Shown: positions 8,770 through 16,289 of the stretch, in pieces
Position numbering within the stretch: the stretch's first letter is position 1
How the letters are laid out: every line of letters starts with the position of its first letter
Assembly (NCBI GenBank): GCA_019359035.1
Contig: JAHHIC010000094.1
Coordinates: 124,001 to 188,000, forward strand
From: Scytonematopsis contorta HA4267-MV1
GTDB lineage: Bacteria; Cyanobacteriota; Cyanobacteriia; Cyanobacteriales; Nostocaceae
Reading direction: 5' to 3'
DNA: 64,000 nucleotides
The notes under the pieces: generated by a model
Database searches by the model: none
Seen by the model: the letters and a program-made list of their open reading frames with translations, nothing else
Told to the model about the DNA's origin: nothing
Made by a program: the position numbers and the translations under genes

Positions 8770-10689
8770 TTAGGGACTTGTATTTCCCGAAGAACTACCA
8801 TTCGAGCTACCATTCGAGTTAGGAGTTCCATTTGTTGGAGTACTATTTTGTTCCCCGTTCGGACTGGGAGTAGAAGTTGGCTCTTCTGGAGATGGACTTG
8901 GCACTACCTCAGTAGGTTGTTGGGGTTTAGTTGTGTCGGTAGGTTGTTGAGGTTTAGTTGTGTCAGTAGGTGGTTTGGGTTTAGTAGTGTCAATTGGTGG
9001 TTTGGGTTTAGTAGTATCAGTAGGTGGTTGGGGTTTAGTAGTGTCAATTGGTGGTTTGGGTTTAGTAGTGTCAGTTGGTAATGTAGGTTGGTTCGGTTGT
9101 GGGGTCGATTGCGATGGTGGCTCTGTTGTGGGTTGAGTTTGGCTTGGTTCTGTGATTAATGGAGTTTGAATTGGTTCTGTACTTGGTGTGGGAGAAGCTG
9201 CATCTGTTAATTTGACGCTGAGGCTGTATTCACTTTGGGTTAATCCTCTAATAGGACTCAACTCAATAGTGTATTTTCCAGATGTTGGTAATATTCCTTC
9301 ATAAAACTTTGTACGATTCGCTTTGTTGTCAACTATTTGTCCATCTGGCCCCAAAATAGTAAATAAAGTGCCTGCTTGTTCTTGGCTAACTATAACTTTT
9401 TGCCCTTGTTGACCATCAAAGGAATATTGAATAGCTTGATTTCCTGTAATTGTCCCCTCATTAGTTGCTGTCCCATCCGGAGCAAAATCTAGCGATTGAA
9501 TGCTACTTTCTTCGCTATTTGATGGGGATGTTGGTGTCGTAGTTGATTCAATGACTGGTGAAGGGAAGGTTTGAGGTGCAGAAATTGGCTGTTGTGTTTG
9601 CTTTGATTGATTACTACGCAAAGTGCTTACTACTGTCCAAGAAGTAAATCCAGCGATGACAATAACCATAGCTCCAATTGCACCAATTGCCCAAGGATTA
9701 TCTAAAACTGATTTGTTTGGGTCTGGTATTACTGGGTCGGGTACATTTGCAGGGGGTGGTGGTGCTTGAACCACATTAGGACGACCCACGGCTATTGTTT
9801 GCATTTGGGATAGTTCTTTGGGAGGTAGTGCGTTGGGTGCGTTTCTTAATTGCCCAATTCCTGAGAGTGCATCTGCTACCTGTTTCGCACTTTGATAGCG
9901 GTCACTCGGTCTGTAATTCAACATCCGATTTAGCACTTGGGCAAACTGAGGATTAACTTTGGCATATTTCTGCCAAGTCCAGATTAATTGATTATCATCA
10001 AATATTTCATTTGGCTCCAGTCCTGTTAGCAAAACTACTGCAGTGACTGCTAGCGAATATAAGTCACTGTTGGGGTAAGCTCTACCTGTTTGCATTTGCT
10101 CGCTAGGAGAGTAACCTACTTTACCCACAGTGGTTGCGTGCATGGTTCCGTCCGGAGACAAGGCACGAGTGACGATTTCTTTGACTACTCCAAAATCAAT
10201 CAGCACTGGTTTTCCGTCGCTGATTCGCAAAATAATATTATCTGGGGATATATCTCGGTGGACAATTCTACGATTATGAATGTAGTCTAGTACAGGGAGT
10301 AAGGAATTAATTAAATCTAATACTTCGGATTCAGTAAAAACCCCTTGGCGTATTTTGCGCTCGTCAAGCAAAGTACGGTAAGTTTTCCCCGGCACATAGT
10401 CCTGGACTAAAAATAAACGTTGCCCTTCCTCGAATCTTTCCCGAAATTTAGGAATTTGTGGATGTTCTATTTGATATAGTACTTCTGCCTCGCGCTGGAA
10501 AAGTTCTTTTGCTTTTTCCCAAACGGACACCTCATTAGTGGTTGGGATTAGTTCTTTGATTGCACAATGTTCGTTAAAGCGTCTTTGGTCTTCTGCTAGA
10601 TAAGTCCGACCAAATCCCCCTTGACCTAGAGTTTGAATAATGCAGTAACGGTTTTGAAGGACAGTGCCAACTGTAATTGGTGGTTGCAT
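8770..10689 (-). CDS. Ser/Thr protein kinase with C-terminal PPC-type domain
   Basis: A 639-residue Hanks-type kinase. Glycine loop GQGGFGRTY at 22-30, the ATP lysine AIKE at 45, catalytic HRDISPDN at about 140, and DFGVVKE for the metal-binding motif. In the catalytic loop the usual HRDxK lysine is a serine (HRDIS). After the kinase fold come a Pro-rich linker, one transmembrane helix (about 330-352) and an extracytoplasmic beta domain (about 405-495) typical of PPC/pre-peptidase domains, then six nine-residue DTTKPxPP(T/I) repeats and a Gly/Ser/Asn tail. It is monocistronic. The topology suggests a receptor-like kinase sensing something at the envelope; the ligand is unknown. Confidence 0.93.
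   Translation of the reverse strand: MQPPITVGTVLQNRYCIIQTLGQGGFGRTYLAEDQRRFNEHCAIKELIPTTNEVSVWEKAKELFQREAEVLYQIEHPQIPKFRERFEEGQRLFLVQDYVPGKTYRTLLDERKIRQGVFTESEVLDLINSLLPVLDYIHNRRIVHRDISPDNIILRISDGKPVLIDFGVVKEIVTRALSPDGTMHATTVGKVGYSPSEQMQTGRAYPNSDLYSLAVTAVVLLTGLEPNEIFDDNQLIWTWQKYAKVNPQFAQVLNRMLNYRPSDRYQSAKQVADALSGIGQLRNAPNALPPKELSQMQTIAVGRPNVVQAPPPPANVPDPVIPDPNKSVLDNPWAIGAIGAMVIVIAGFTSWTVVSTLRSNQSKQTQQPISAPQTFPSPVIESTTTPTSPSNSEESSIQSLDFAPDGTATNEGTITGNQAIQYSFDGQQGQKVIVSQEQAGTLFTILGPDGQIVDNKANRTKFYEGILPTSGKYTIELSPIRGLTQSEYSLSVKLTDAASPTPSTEPIQTPLITEPSQTQPTTEPPSQSTPQPNQPTLPTDTTKPKPPIDTTKPQPPTDTTKPKPPIDTTKPKPPTDTTKPQQPTDTTKPQQPTEVVPSPSPEEPTSTPSPNGEQNSTPTNGTPNSNGSSNGSSSGNTSP
8913..9075. repeat. 27-base in-frame tandem repeat in the kinase gene
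   Basis: Six copies of a 27-base unit, each encoding DTTKPKPPI, DTTKPQPPT or DTTKPQQPT. An in-frame minisatellite that should tolerate copy-number change, altering the length of the Pro/Thr stalk of the kinase outer domain. Confidence 0.85.
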
Positions 10690-10923
10690 CGTTATAATTT
10701 ATTAATTTTAATAGCACTACTAAAAAAGCACCCACTAAGACAAATCCCAGCACACGACCAGAAGAAGGCAGAGGGCAAAGGGCACTTATGCTGAAGGAGG
10801 CAGAAGAAGGGTAATAAGTAATACTTGATGATGGTACAAGTCTGACCATACCGCAGCTTGGTGAGACGCTTTCGGTGGAAGGTTTCTCCAGCATAAGCAA
10901 AGTGTTGCTAAGGTCTTGAATCA

Positions 10924-10944
10924 GTGGGGGTATCAAGCCTCCAC
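10924..10944. repeat. hairpin
   Basis: GTGGGGG, loop TATCAAG, CCTCCAC: seven pairs including one G-T, upstream of the kinase gene and flanked by purine- and pyrimidine-rich heptad sequence. Confidence 0.45.
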
Positions 10945-11327
10945 AGTATTCTTTTTTACCTTTAATCCTTCTTTCTTCTCTTTCCTTCTACAGGATGCCA
11001 TCTGTCTTCTGCCTTCTTTCGACTTGCTTTACTCTATTTTCACACCACTACCTCCGTACTCAGGAACTATAGAAAAGAAGTCATAAACCTTTATTGTTTT
11101 GTAGATGTCTTAAGTAAAAACCTGCCATAAGGAGGAGGTTATTTGGCACGACACGTACAATACTCTTGAATATGTTGTTGTATTTCTGAGCAAAAATCAA
11201 GTTTACTGGGTTATCAAAAGTAACATTGAGAATAACCGTACATGGGGAAGCAAATATTATAACCTAAGTAGCTTTCTAGTTAAGCAGCTTTACACTTTTT
11301 ACACTTCGCATTCAGTAAAAAGGGTTT

Positions 11328-11405
11328 GTTGGGTTTCCCAAAAACATGACGAGACGTCACGCTACGCATAACGCAATGTCATCTAGATAACTTACAACCC
11401 AACCT
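11328..11405 (-). mobile_element. MITE-like non-autonomous repeat, copy 1
   Basis: Read on the minus strand it has the order GGTTGGGTTGT, then GCGTGACGTCTCGTCATG, then TTTGGGAAACCCAACA. The same order is found on the plus strand at 15423-15482, so this is a dispersed element with complementary GTTGGGTT/AACCCAAC ends and no coding capacity. Confidence 0.55.
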
Positions 11406-11823
11406 CAGAATATTTAAAACCAAGCACAGCACTGGAGCAATTTTTTTGAAGTTAATACTTTCAGTACTATTTAATATGTTGTGATATTTACAACTGTAAA
11501 TTATCTGTACTTTATTCCTGGGAAATGTCCTTAAACTCAGAAAGTGTGCTACACAATGGTTTTTGATTGTAGTTTAATATTATACTAATATAATTAAAAG
11601 ATGCTTCTTTAGTAATTGTTCTGCTCTACATAATTAGCTTTTAACGCAAAAAAATGTGTTAAAAATTTACATTTATTATCGTAAAATAAATAGCTGCACC
11701 TATTAAGGTTGCTAATGGAGGCTTTTTTACTTGACTTGTAACAACTTGAATACCACTTTAGGCTTTCAGTGTGATGCTCCAGCACGTCAAAAATTTGATG
11801 TCGTGGCTGGATGTTATCAGTGG

Positions 11824-12020
11824 AAGGCAGAAGGCAGGGGCATTTAGCAGAAGGAGGAATAAGTTAAGAAGGGAAATTCACGGTTATAAGAAAGTAAGTA
11901 GTTAATTAATTGAGTAATTATTAAACTGCGTTCTGATTTGCGTTCTTGGTGGGTTCCAATCCCACTACTCGCTTTATTCCTTCTGCCTTCTGCTAAATGC
12001 CCTCTGCTAAATACCTTCTT
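11824..12020. repeat. inverted repeat pair flanking a 110-base core
   Basis: The left arm at 11824-11862 (GGCATTTAGCAGAAGG core followed by AGGAATAA) is matched on the other strand by the right arm at 11974-12020. The arms are built from GCAGAAG-like heptads with a small indel. The core (11863-11973) contains a T-arm-like stem-loop but no tRNA. Confidence 0.6.
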
Positions 12021-12272
12021 TATAAAGCTGAGCTTTTTTGTGTCAAAACAAAAATCTTAATGAAAGGTATAGTTGAGAGGCAAAATGTCAGTTAAGCTGT
12101 GAAGCGTAACGAGTGCCAAAATACTCAAAAATCGACAGAGCTAGAAAATAGTCAAATGTGTAGATTTACGGAGGTATGTTTCAAGATTTTATGAAATTTT
12201 TAGTCAAGTAAACTTATCTACTTTTCGGCGATTTCGGTTAAGGAACTCTAAATCTCAAATGATAAGATTGCC

Positions 12273-13292
12273 ATGAATGCACATCGAGGGTCTGCGGTGC
12301 TAAGTTCTGCAACTTTAAAGGTGCAGCCAGCAGCAACAGGTATTAGTGAAAACAATCGCCTACGTCTGTTTTCTGGCTCTGCCAATATACCACTTTCTCA
12401 ACAAGTCGCTCGTTACCTGGGTATGGACTTGGGGTCAATGATTCGTAAACGATTTGCGGATGGAGAACTTTATGTTCAAATCCAAGAATCAATCCGGGGT
12501 TGTGATGTTTATTTGATTCAGCCTTGCTGTCACCCCGTTAATGACAATTTAATGGAGTTACTGATAATGATTGATGCTTGTCGTCGCGCTAGCGCAAGGC
12601 AAGTAACTGCAGTAATTCCTTACTATGGATATGCGCGTGCCGACCGTAAAACAGCCGGACGAGAGTCTATCACTGCCAAGCTGACTGCTAACTTGATTAC
12701 TCAAGCTGGAGCTAACCGCGTGTTGGCAATGGATTTACACTCAGCGCAAATTCAGGGTTATTTCGATATCCCCTTGGATCATGTTTATGGTTTACCTGTA
12801 ATACTCGATTATCTGGAGAGTAAGCAGCTAGAAGATATTGTAGTTGTTTCTCCTGATGTCGGTGGTGTTGCCCGGGCTAGACAATTTGCCAAAAGATTAA
12901 ATGATGCTCCATTGGCAATTATCGATAAGCGCCGTCAAGCACATAACATTGCCGAAGTCATGAATGTTATCGGTGATGTTAAAGGTAAAACTGCCATTTT
13001 GGTGGATGACATGATTGACACTGCGGGTACCATTAACGCTGGTGCAAAGTTACTACGTGAAGAAGGTGCGCGTCAAGTTTACGCTTGTGCCACTCACCCC
13101 GTATTTTCCCCTCCTGCCATCGAACGCTTGTCTAGCGGTTTATTTGAAGAAGTGATTGTCACTAACTCTATCCCTATACGTGAGGGCGATCGCTTTCCTC
13201 AGTTAACCGTACTATCAATGGCTAATATCCTAGGGGAAACTATTTGGCGTATTCACGAAGATAGCTCAGTCAGTAGTATGTTCCCTAAATAA
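12273..13292 (+). CDS. prs: ribose-phosphate pyrophosphokinase (PRPP synthetase)
   Basis: A 339-residue class I enzyme that makes PRPP from ribose 5-phosphate and ATP for purine, pyrimidine, His, Trp and NAD synthesis. Visible signatures: the flexible-loop region PYYGYARADRKTAGRE (116-131), DLHSAQIQGYF with the metal-binding histidine (154-164), SPDVGGVARAR (193-203) and the PRPP loop LVDDMIDTAGT (243-253). The enzyme body begins at about residue 29 (NRLRLFSGSAN), so the first 28 residues are an N-terminal extension of the type seen in cyanobacterial homologs. No strong ribosome site lies immediately before the ATG. Cytoplasmic, hexameric by analogy. Confidence 0.96.
   Translation: MNAHRGSAVLSSATLKVQPAATGISENNRLRLFSGSANIPLSQQVARYLGMDLGSMIRKRFADGELYVQIQESIRGCDVYLIQPCCHPVNDNLMELLIMIDACRRASARQVTAVIPYYGYARADRKTAGRESITAKLTANLITQAGANRVLAMDLHSAQIQGYFDIPLDHVYGLPVILDYLESKQLEDIVVVSPDVGGVARARQFAKRLNDAPLAIIDKRRQAHNIAEVMNVIGDVKGKTAILVDDMIDTAGTINAGAKLLREEGARQVYACATHPVFSPPAIERLSSGLFEEVIVTNSIPIREGDRFPQLTVLSMANILGETIWRIHEDSSVSSMFPK
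13186..13193. other. HIP1 octamer GCGATCGC
   Basis: Exact HIP1 palindrome within the 3' part of prs. Confidence 0.9.
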
Positions 13293-13305
13293 AGTAAAGG
13301 CAAAG

Positions 13306-13340
13306 GCAAAAGGTAAAAGATTAATCGTTTTATCTTTTGC
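13306..13340. terminator. bidirectional terminator-like hairpin
   Basis: GCAAAAGGTAAAA pairs with TTTTATCTTTTGC over 13 positions (one G-T), with a nine-base loop, in the 74-base gap between the convergent prs and the gene ending at 13367. Confidence 0.6.
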
Positions 13341-13366
13341 TCTGCGCCTTATTTTACATGCAATAG

Positions 13367-14971
13367 TTAGCATTTATCAGGCTCTTCGTACTTGATAATT
13401 GGTTTTTGAGGATTGCTGTTGTGGTTATTTGTCCCTAAATTTAAAGGTTGAGACCCCGTTGGTATCTCCAAATCGTTACTTTTATTGCGTAACTTGTTAT
13501 TTAACAAATTTTCTTGAAACTTCAGTACTCGCGGAAACATTTTCCACACGAGAAAACTAATACACAAGCCAAAAATAAAACTAGTGCTTAAACATACCCC
13601 AAAATGATACACACTGAAATTAGCTGTATTTTGGGATTCACTAGGAAACTGGTAACTCACGGCAGATTGATAACTACCAGCCCAGTTTCCACCAGCAGCA
13701 ATACCAGTACCTAGTGCTAGAATCAACCTCTCTTGTTCGCCTTTTTGTTCTTGTTCTTGAGCGATTTGTTCGCGTTCCCGTTCAGCTTGACCAATAGCAA
13801 TTTGAGCTCTAACAGACGAAATAGCTTTGTCTATTAAACCAAAGCCACTATGAAAATATTGTAATTCAGCAGCGGTCTCGCTTTGAAAATAGCGAGCTGT
13901 TTTACTTGTAAAATCAGTTAAAATTCTGAAGTTATCGTAAGGATAAATACTCTTAATTTCAGTAACCTTGTCATTATAGTTACGTGTATTTAAGAAATTT
14001 CTATTTTGGTGGTATTCAATTCTTCTTAAAACATCCGTATATTGTACGGACATTTGTGATAGTTTAATAATCAAATCGTTAAAAAGTTTAATTTCGCAGA
14101 AGTTCAAAAGTGGGTCATCATTGACCTTTGCTAATTTCTGAACTTCATCTTTAATTAATAGATATTGTTTTTTGGCTTCTTTTGAATTGCTGATGCTTCT
14201 TTTATAAGCATTAATTACTTCAGCTCGGAAGCAAAATAAGTCAAAAAATTGTTTGTAGCAAACATCTAACTTTTTCTCAGTTTCAGTATCTTCATCATCC
14301 AAAAACCAAACCAAAATATGACGATAAGTCGTTAATTGTCTAAAAATACCGTATTCAAAAATAGGACAGTTAAAGAGAGTTCCAGCTTGATTAAATACAG
14401 GACTTTTGTATTCATCTTCAGGGAAAAAATGTTTAAGATATTCATCCGCAAGATTTTTCAATGCTTCCGGTTTTTTATTTTTGTCTTCTGGGGATAATCT
14501 TGCTATTATCAATAAAGTTTGACCGAGAAAACGCGGATTATCTTCTAAAATAAAACAATTATCGGGATTTAAGGATTGAATTTCTTCAATCTGAATTTTT
14601 TTGTTTACATTACATTCACGGCAACGTAAGCTAATACCAAGTCCGTAACTTTCATAACCTCTGACTGCAAAAATTAAATCGTTTGTACTTAAATAAATCT
14701 TCTTGTCATCAATACTAATACCGTCAAGTATTATATTATCTTGTATTAACTCTTTGTAGTCAGAGTCATTTTTTGCTAATTCTAAATAACTAATATCGGA
14801 ATCTATTTCTGTATGAATAAAGTCTTGAATCTGAAAATTATTTGTACCTAAAGCTTTAGAAACAATATGATTTCCGTTATTCCAAAGCCAGTTTGCATTA
14901 TCTGGAGATGTACCATTAGCTTGTTTTTGATAAAAGGCGAATAAATAAATATTGGGTGGATATACTTTCAT
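13367..14971 (-). CDS. membrane protein of unknown function, CorA-like topology
   Basis: 534 residues from ATG 14971, chosen because GGAG lies ten bases upstream and the longer reading frame (to 15079) adds 36 residues without such a site. The N-terminal 330 residues are soluble and begin MKVYPPNIYLFAFYQ, a start I associate with uncharacterised cyanobacterial proteins. A charged coiled-coil (about 405-425, REREQIAQEQEQKGEQER) leads to two hydrophobic segments (about 428-445 and 465-490) near the C-terminus, then a polar tail. A long cytoplasmic domain, coiled-coil and two C-terminal helices recalls CorA-type channels, but I see no GMN motif, so I do not assign a transport function. Confidence 0.75.
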   Translation of the reverse strand: MKVYPPNIYLFAFYQKQANGTSPDNANWLWNNGNHIVSKALGTNNFQIQDFIHTEIDSDISYLELAKNDSDYKELIQDNIILDGISIDDKKIYLSTNDLIFAVRGYESYGLGISLRCRECNVNKKIQIEEIQSLNPDNCFILEDNPRFLGQTLLIIARLSPEDKNKKPEALKNLADEYLKHFFPEDEYKSPVFNQAGTLFNCPIFEYGIFRQLTTYRHILVWFLDDEDTETEKKLDVCYKQFFDLFCFRAEVINAYKRSISNSKEAKKQYLLIKDEVQKLAKVNDDPLLNFCEIKLFNDLIIKLSQMSVQYTDVLRRIEYHQNRNFLNTRNYNDKVTEIKSIYPYDNFRILTDFTSKTARYFQSETAAELQYFHSGFGLIDKAISSVRAQIAIGQAEREREQIAQEQEQKGEQERLILALGTGIAAGGNWAGSYQSAVSYQFPSESQNTANFSVYHFGVCLSTSFIFGLCISFLVWKMFPRVLKFQENLLNNKLRNKSNDLEIPTGSQPLNLGTNNHNSNPQKPIIKYEEPDKC

Positions 14972-15422
14972 AATAATTTTACTCCATATAAATATAATCT
15001 TGTCAACGATTTTAGTAGCCACCCAGAAATTTATAATTTGACTACACATCAAAAGTTGCTGAACATGAAATAATTTCACTCACTCAGTAGTGTATATTGG
15101 GGACATATGGAAAACTAGAGCTATACAGCACTCAATTTTTTCTTTACTATTAATACTTACTTCTACAACCAATCAAAATATGCATTTTTTATTTTTTTAC
15201 AAAATATAATCATGCAAACAGTTCGTGTTGCCTGTCTTATGTTGTTCTACTGTAATAAAAACAACAATTTTATAAGTGTATAAACAAATAGCTATGTTAT
15301 ATTTATTATCACTTGCTTCTACGTGATAAATTGTATGATAGAAAACCTTCAATGAAGAGTACGCTTAAAGATACTGACCTGAACATAAAGAAAGTGCAAT
15401 ACTGCGAAGGTTTTGAATATTT

Positions 15423-15521
15423 GTAGGTTGGGTTGTTAAAGCAGCGTGACGCTTCGTCATGGCTTTGGGAAACCCAACATTTTATTATATTAGTTGGGTT
15501 TCTTGGAACGAGCCAACCTAC
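15423..15521 (+). mobile_element. MITE-like non-autonomous repeat, copy 2
   Basis: A 99-base element with terminal inverted repeats GTAGGTTGG (15423-15431) and CCAACCTAC (15513-15521), and internal GTTGGGTT/AACCCAAC arms. Its first 60 bases match the element at 11328-11405 in order and motif. No ORF. Confidence 0.6.
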
Positions 15522-15566
15522 GAGTTTTCGTATTTTCTAGCTTAACCGAGTAGTATTGGAGCAGAG

Positions 15567-15606
15567 TGTATTATTTGTATTAACGAGCTTAACTTTATTT
15601 TTGTTC
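15567..15606. repeat. 40-base direct repeat, copy 1
   Basis: Begins TGTATTATTTGTAT and ends TTTATTTTTGTTC. It matches 16011-16050 at 34 of 40 positions. The two copies bracket the toxin-antitoxin remnant, and each includes an EQK-stop coding end on the minus strand. Confidence 0.7.
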
Positions 15607-15720
15607 TAAAACTAAATCGGGTGTACTAGTATTCTTCGCTGGGCTAAATTCAGAAGTTTCAGCAACCGCGACCTTTAGTTTTAATCCAAGAGCATTAAGC
15701 CAACGCTTGCACAATATCTT
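15595..15720 (-). pseudogene. antitoxin (HigA-like) C-terminal remnant
   Basis: Minus-strand codons ending at the TAA 15595-15597 read RWLNALGLKLKVAVAETSEF and on to VLEQK-stop. ALGLKL near the end is typical of the short XRE-type antitoxins paired with HigB-like toxins, in which the toxin gene comes first. No HTH part or start codon remains: the frame opens inside the end of the toxin remnant, so a deletion has joined the two genes. Confidence 0.5.
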
Positions 15721-15966
15721 GGTCTTGAGTGCTTTTATCGCCGCCGCACAAAAGAACTATAACTACTTCTCCAACTTGTCCAAAGTAAATTCGATAACCT
15801 GGACCGTAATCAATTTTTAATTCACATACTCCGTGCGTACCCTGTCAAGTCTTTTATTTATGATGGTTTTCAATTTTTTATCGCGTAAATTTAAAAACCA
15901 TTTATCGAAAGGAACTTGACCATCTGGATTTGTATAACGTTGAATCTCTTTTGGTTGTGCTGTCAT
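15695..15966 (-). pseudogene. HigB/RelE-family toxin, frameshifted and internally deleted
   Basis: From ATG 15966 the first frame reads MTAQPKEIQRYTNPDGQVPF, then DKWFLNLRD and RLDRVR, the start of a phage-derived Gp49/HigB-like toxin, and stops at 15817-15819. The second frame continues the family sequence with GVCELKIDYGPGYRIYFGQ, VVIVLLCGGDKSTQDQDI and a stop at 15695. About a dozen residues expected between the two parts (the GNFGD.KSVG region) are absent. It is therefore a two-lesion pseudogene of a ribosome-dependent mRNA interferase. It was missed by ORF length because neither fragment exceeds 50 codons. Confidence 0.75.
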
Positions 15967-16010
15967 GAAAATTCATTTTATAGGTAAGATTCTTCAGCAC
16001 CAAGAGGGAA

Positions 16011-16050
16011 TGTATTATTTGTATCAACAAATTTAAGTTTATTTTTGCTC
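16011..16050. repeat. 40-base direct repeat, copy 2
   Basis: Partner of 15567-15606 (34 of 40 identical), on the far side of the toxin remnant. Confidence 0.7.
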
Positions 16051-16289
16051 AATATTCATGCTTCAGTAAACAACTATGCCGACGTGTAAAATAATACTTT
16101 TAATTCTAAGTGACTATAATCAGGGAAAAGCTTTTGCCCAAAACTTCTTACAAAATGCCAACTAGTCGTTAAGATTAAGGTAGTATTGTTAAGGCATTTT
16201 TACAGAATTTGCATATGAAGCCAATTTCTGTTAAAGCGGCTATTCAACAGTTATAACTAAAAATCCCCTTATAGTCCTGAGACGCTCAT

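Larger units (their letters stand above)
10690..12272. other. 1.6-kb repeat-rich intergenic region
   Basis: No credible gene. In order it holds: GCAGAAG/GAAGGCA-type heptad sequence on one strand (about 10762-10810) and the inverse of it at about 10970-11025, a hairpin GTGGGGG...CCTCCAC at 10924-10944, a MITE-like copy at 11328-11405, and a pair of inverted arms at 11824-11862 and 11974-12020 before the prs leader. The last 200 bases presumably hold the prs promoter. Confidence 0.65.
14972..16289. other. 1.3-kb spacer with element and toxin-antitoxin remnants
   Basis: Contains a palindromic MITE-like element (15423-15521), an imperfect 40-base direct repeat (15567-15606 and 16011-16050; 34 of 40 positions agree) and, between the two repeat copies, the wreck of a toxin-antitoxin pair. 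The remainder is AT-rich and presumably contains the typA promoter. Confidence 0.65.

Noticed and set aside
8848-9081. Plus-strand ORF with WFGFSS repeats
   Set aside because: Antisense shadow of the kinase 27-base repeats.
10574-10936. 120-residue ORF overlapping the kinase start
   Set aside because: Mostly repeat-rich spacer and out-of-frame kinase sequence; no ribosome site or family.
11894-11972. Possible tRNA (T-arm GTGGG-TTCCAAT-CCCAC with TACTCGC after it)
   Set aside because: The acceptor pairing has a mismatch, no anticodon stem forms, and C stands at the purine position of the T-loop. At best a decayed fragment.
14972-15079. Upstream ATG for the 13367 gene
   Set aside because: Adds a hydrophobic stretch without ribosome site; ATG 14971 has GGAG ten bases upstream.
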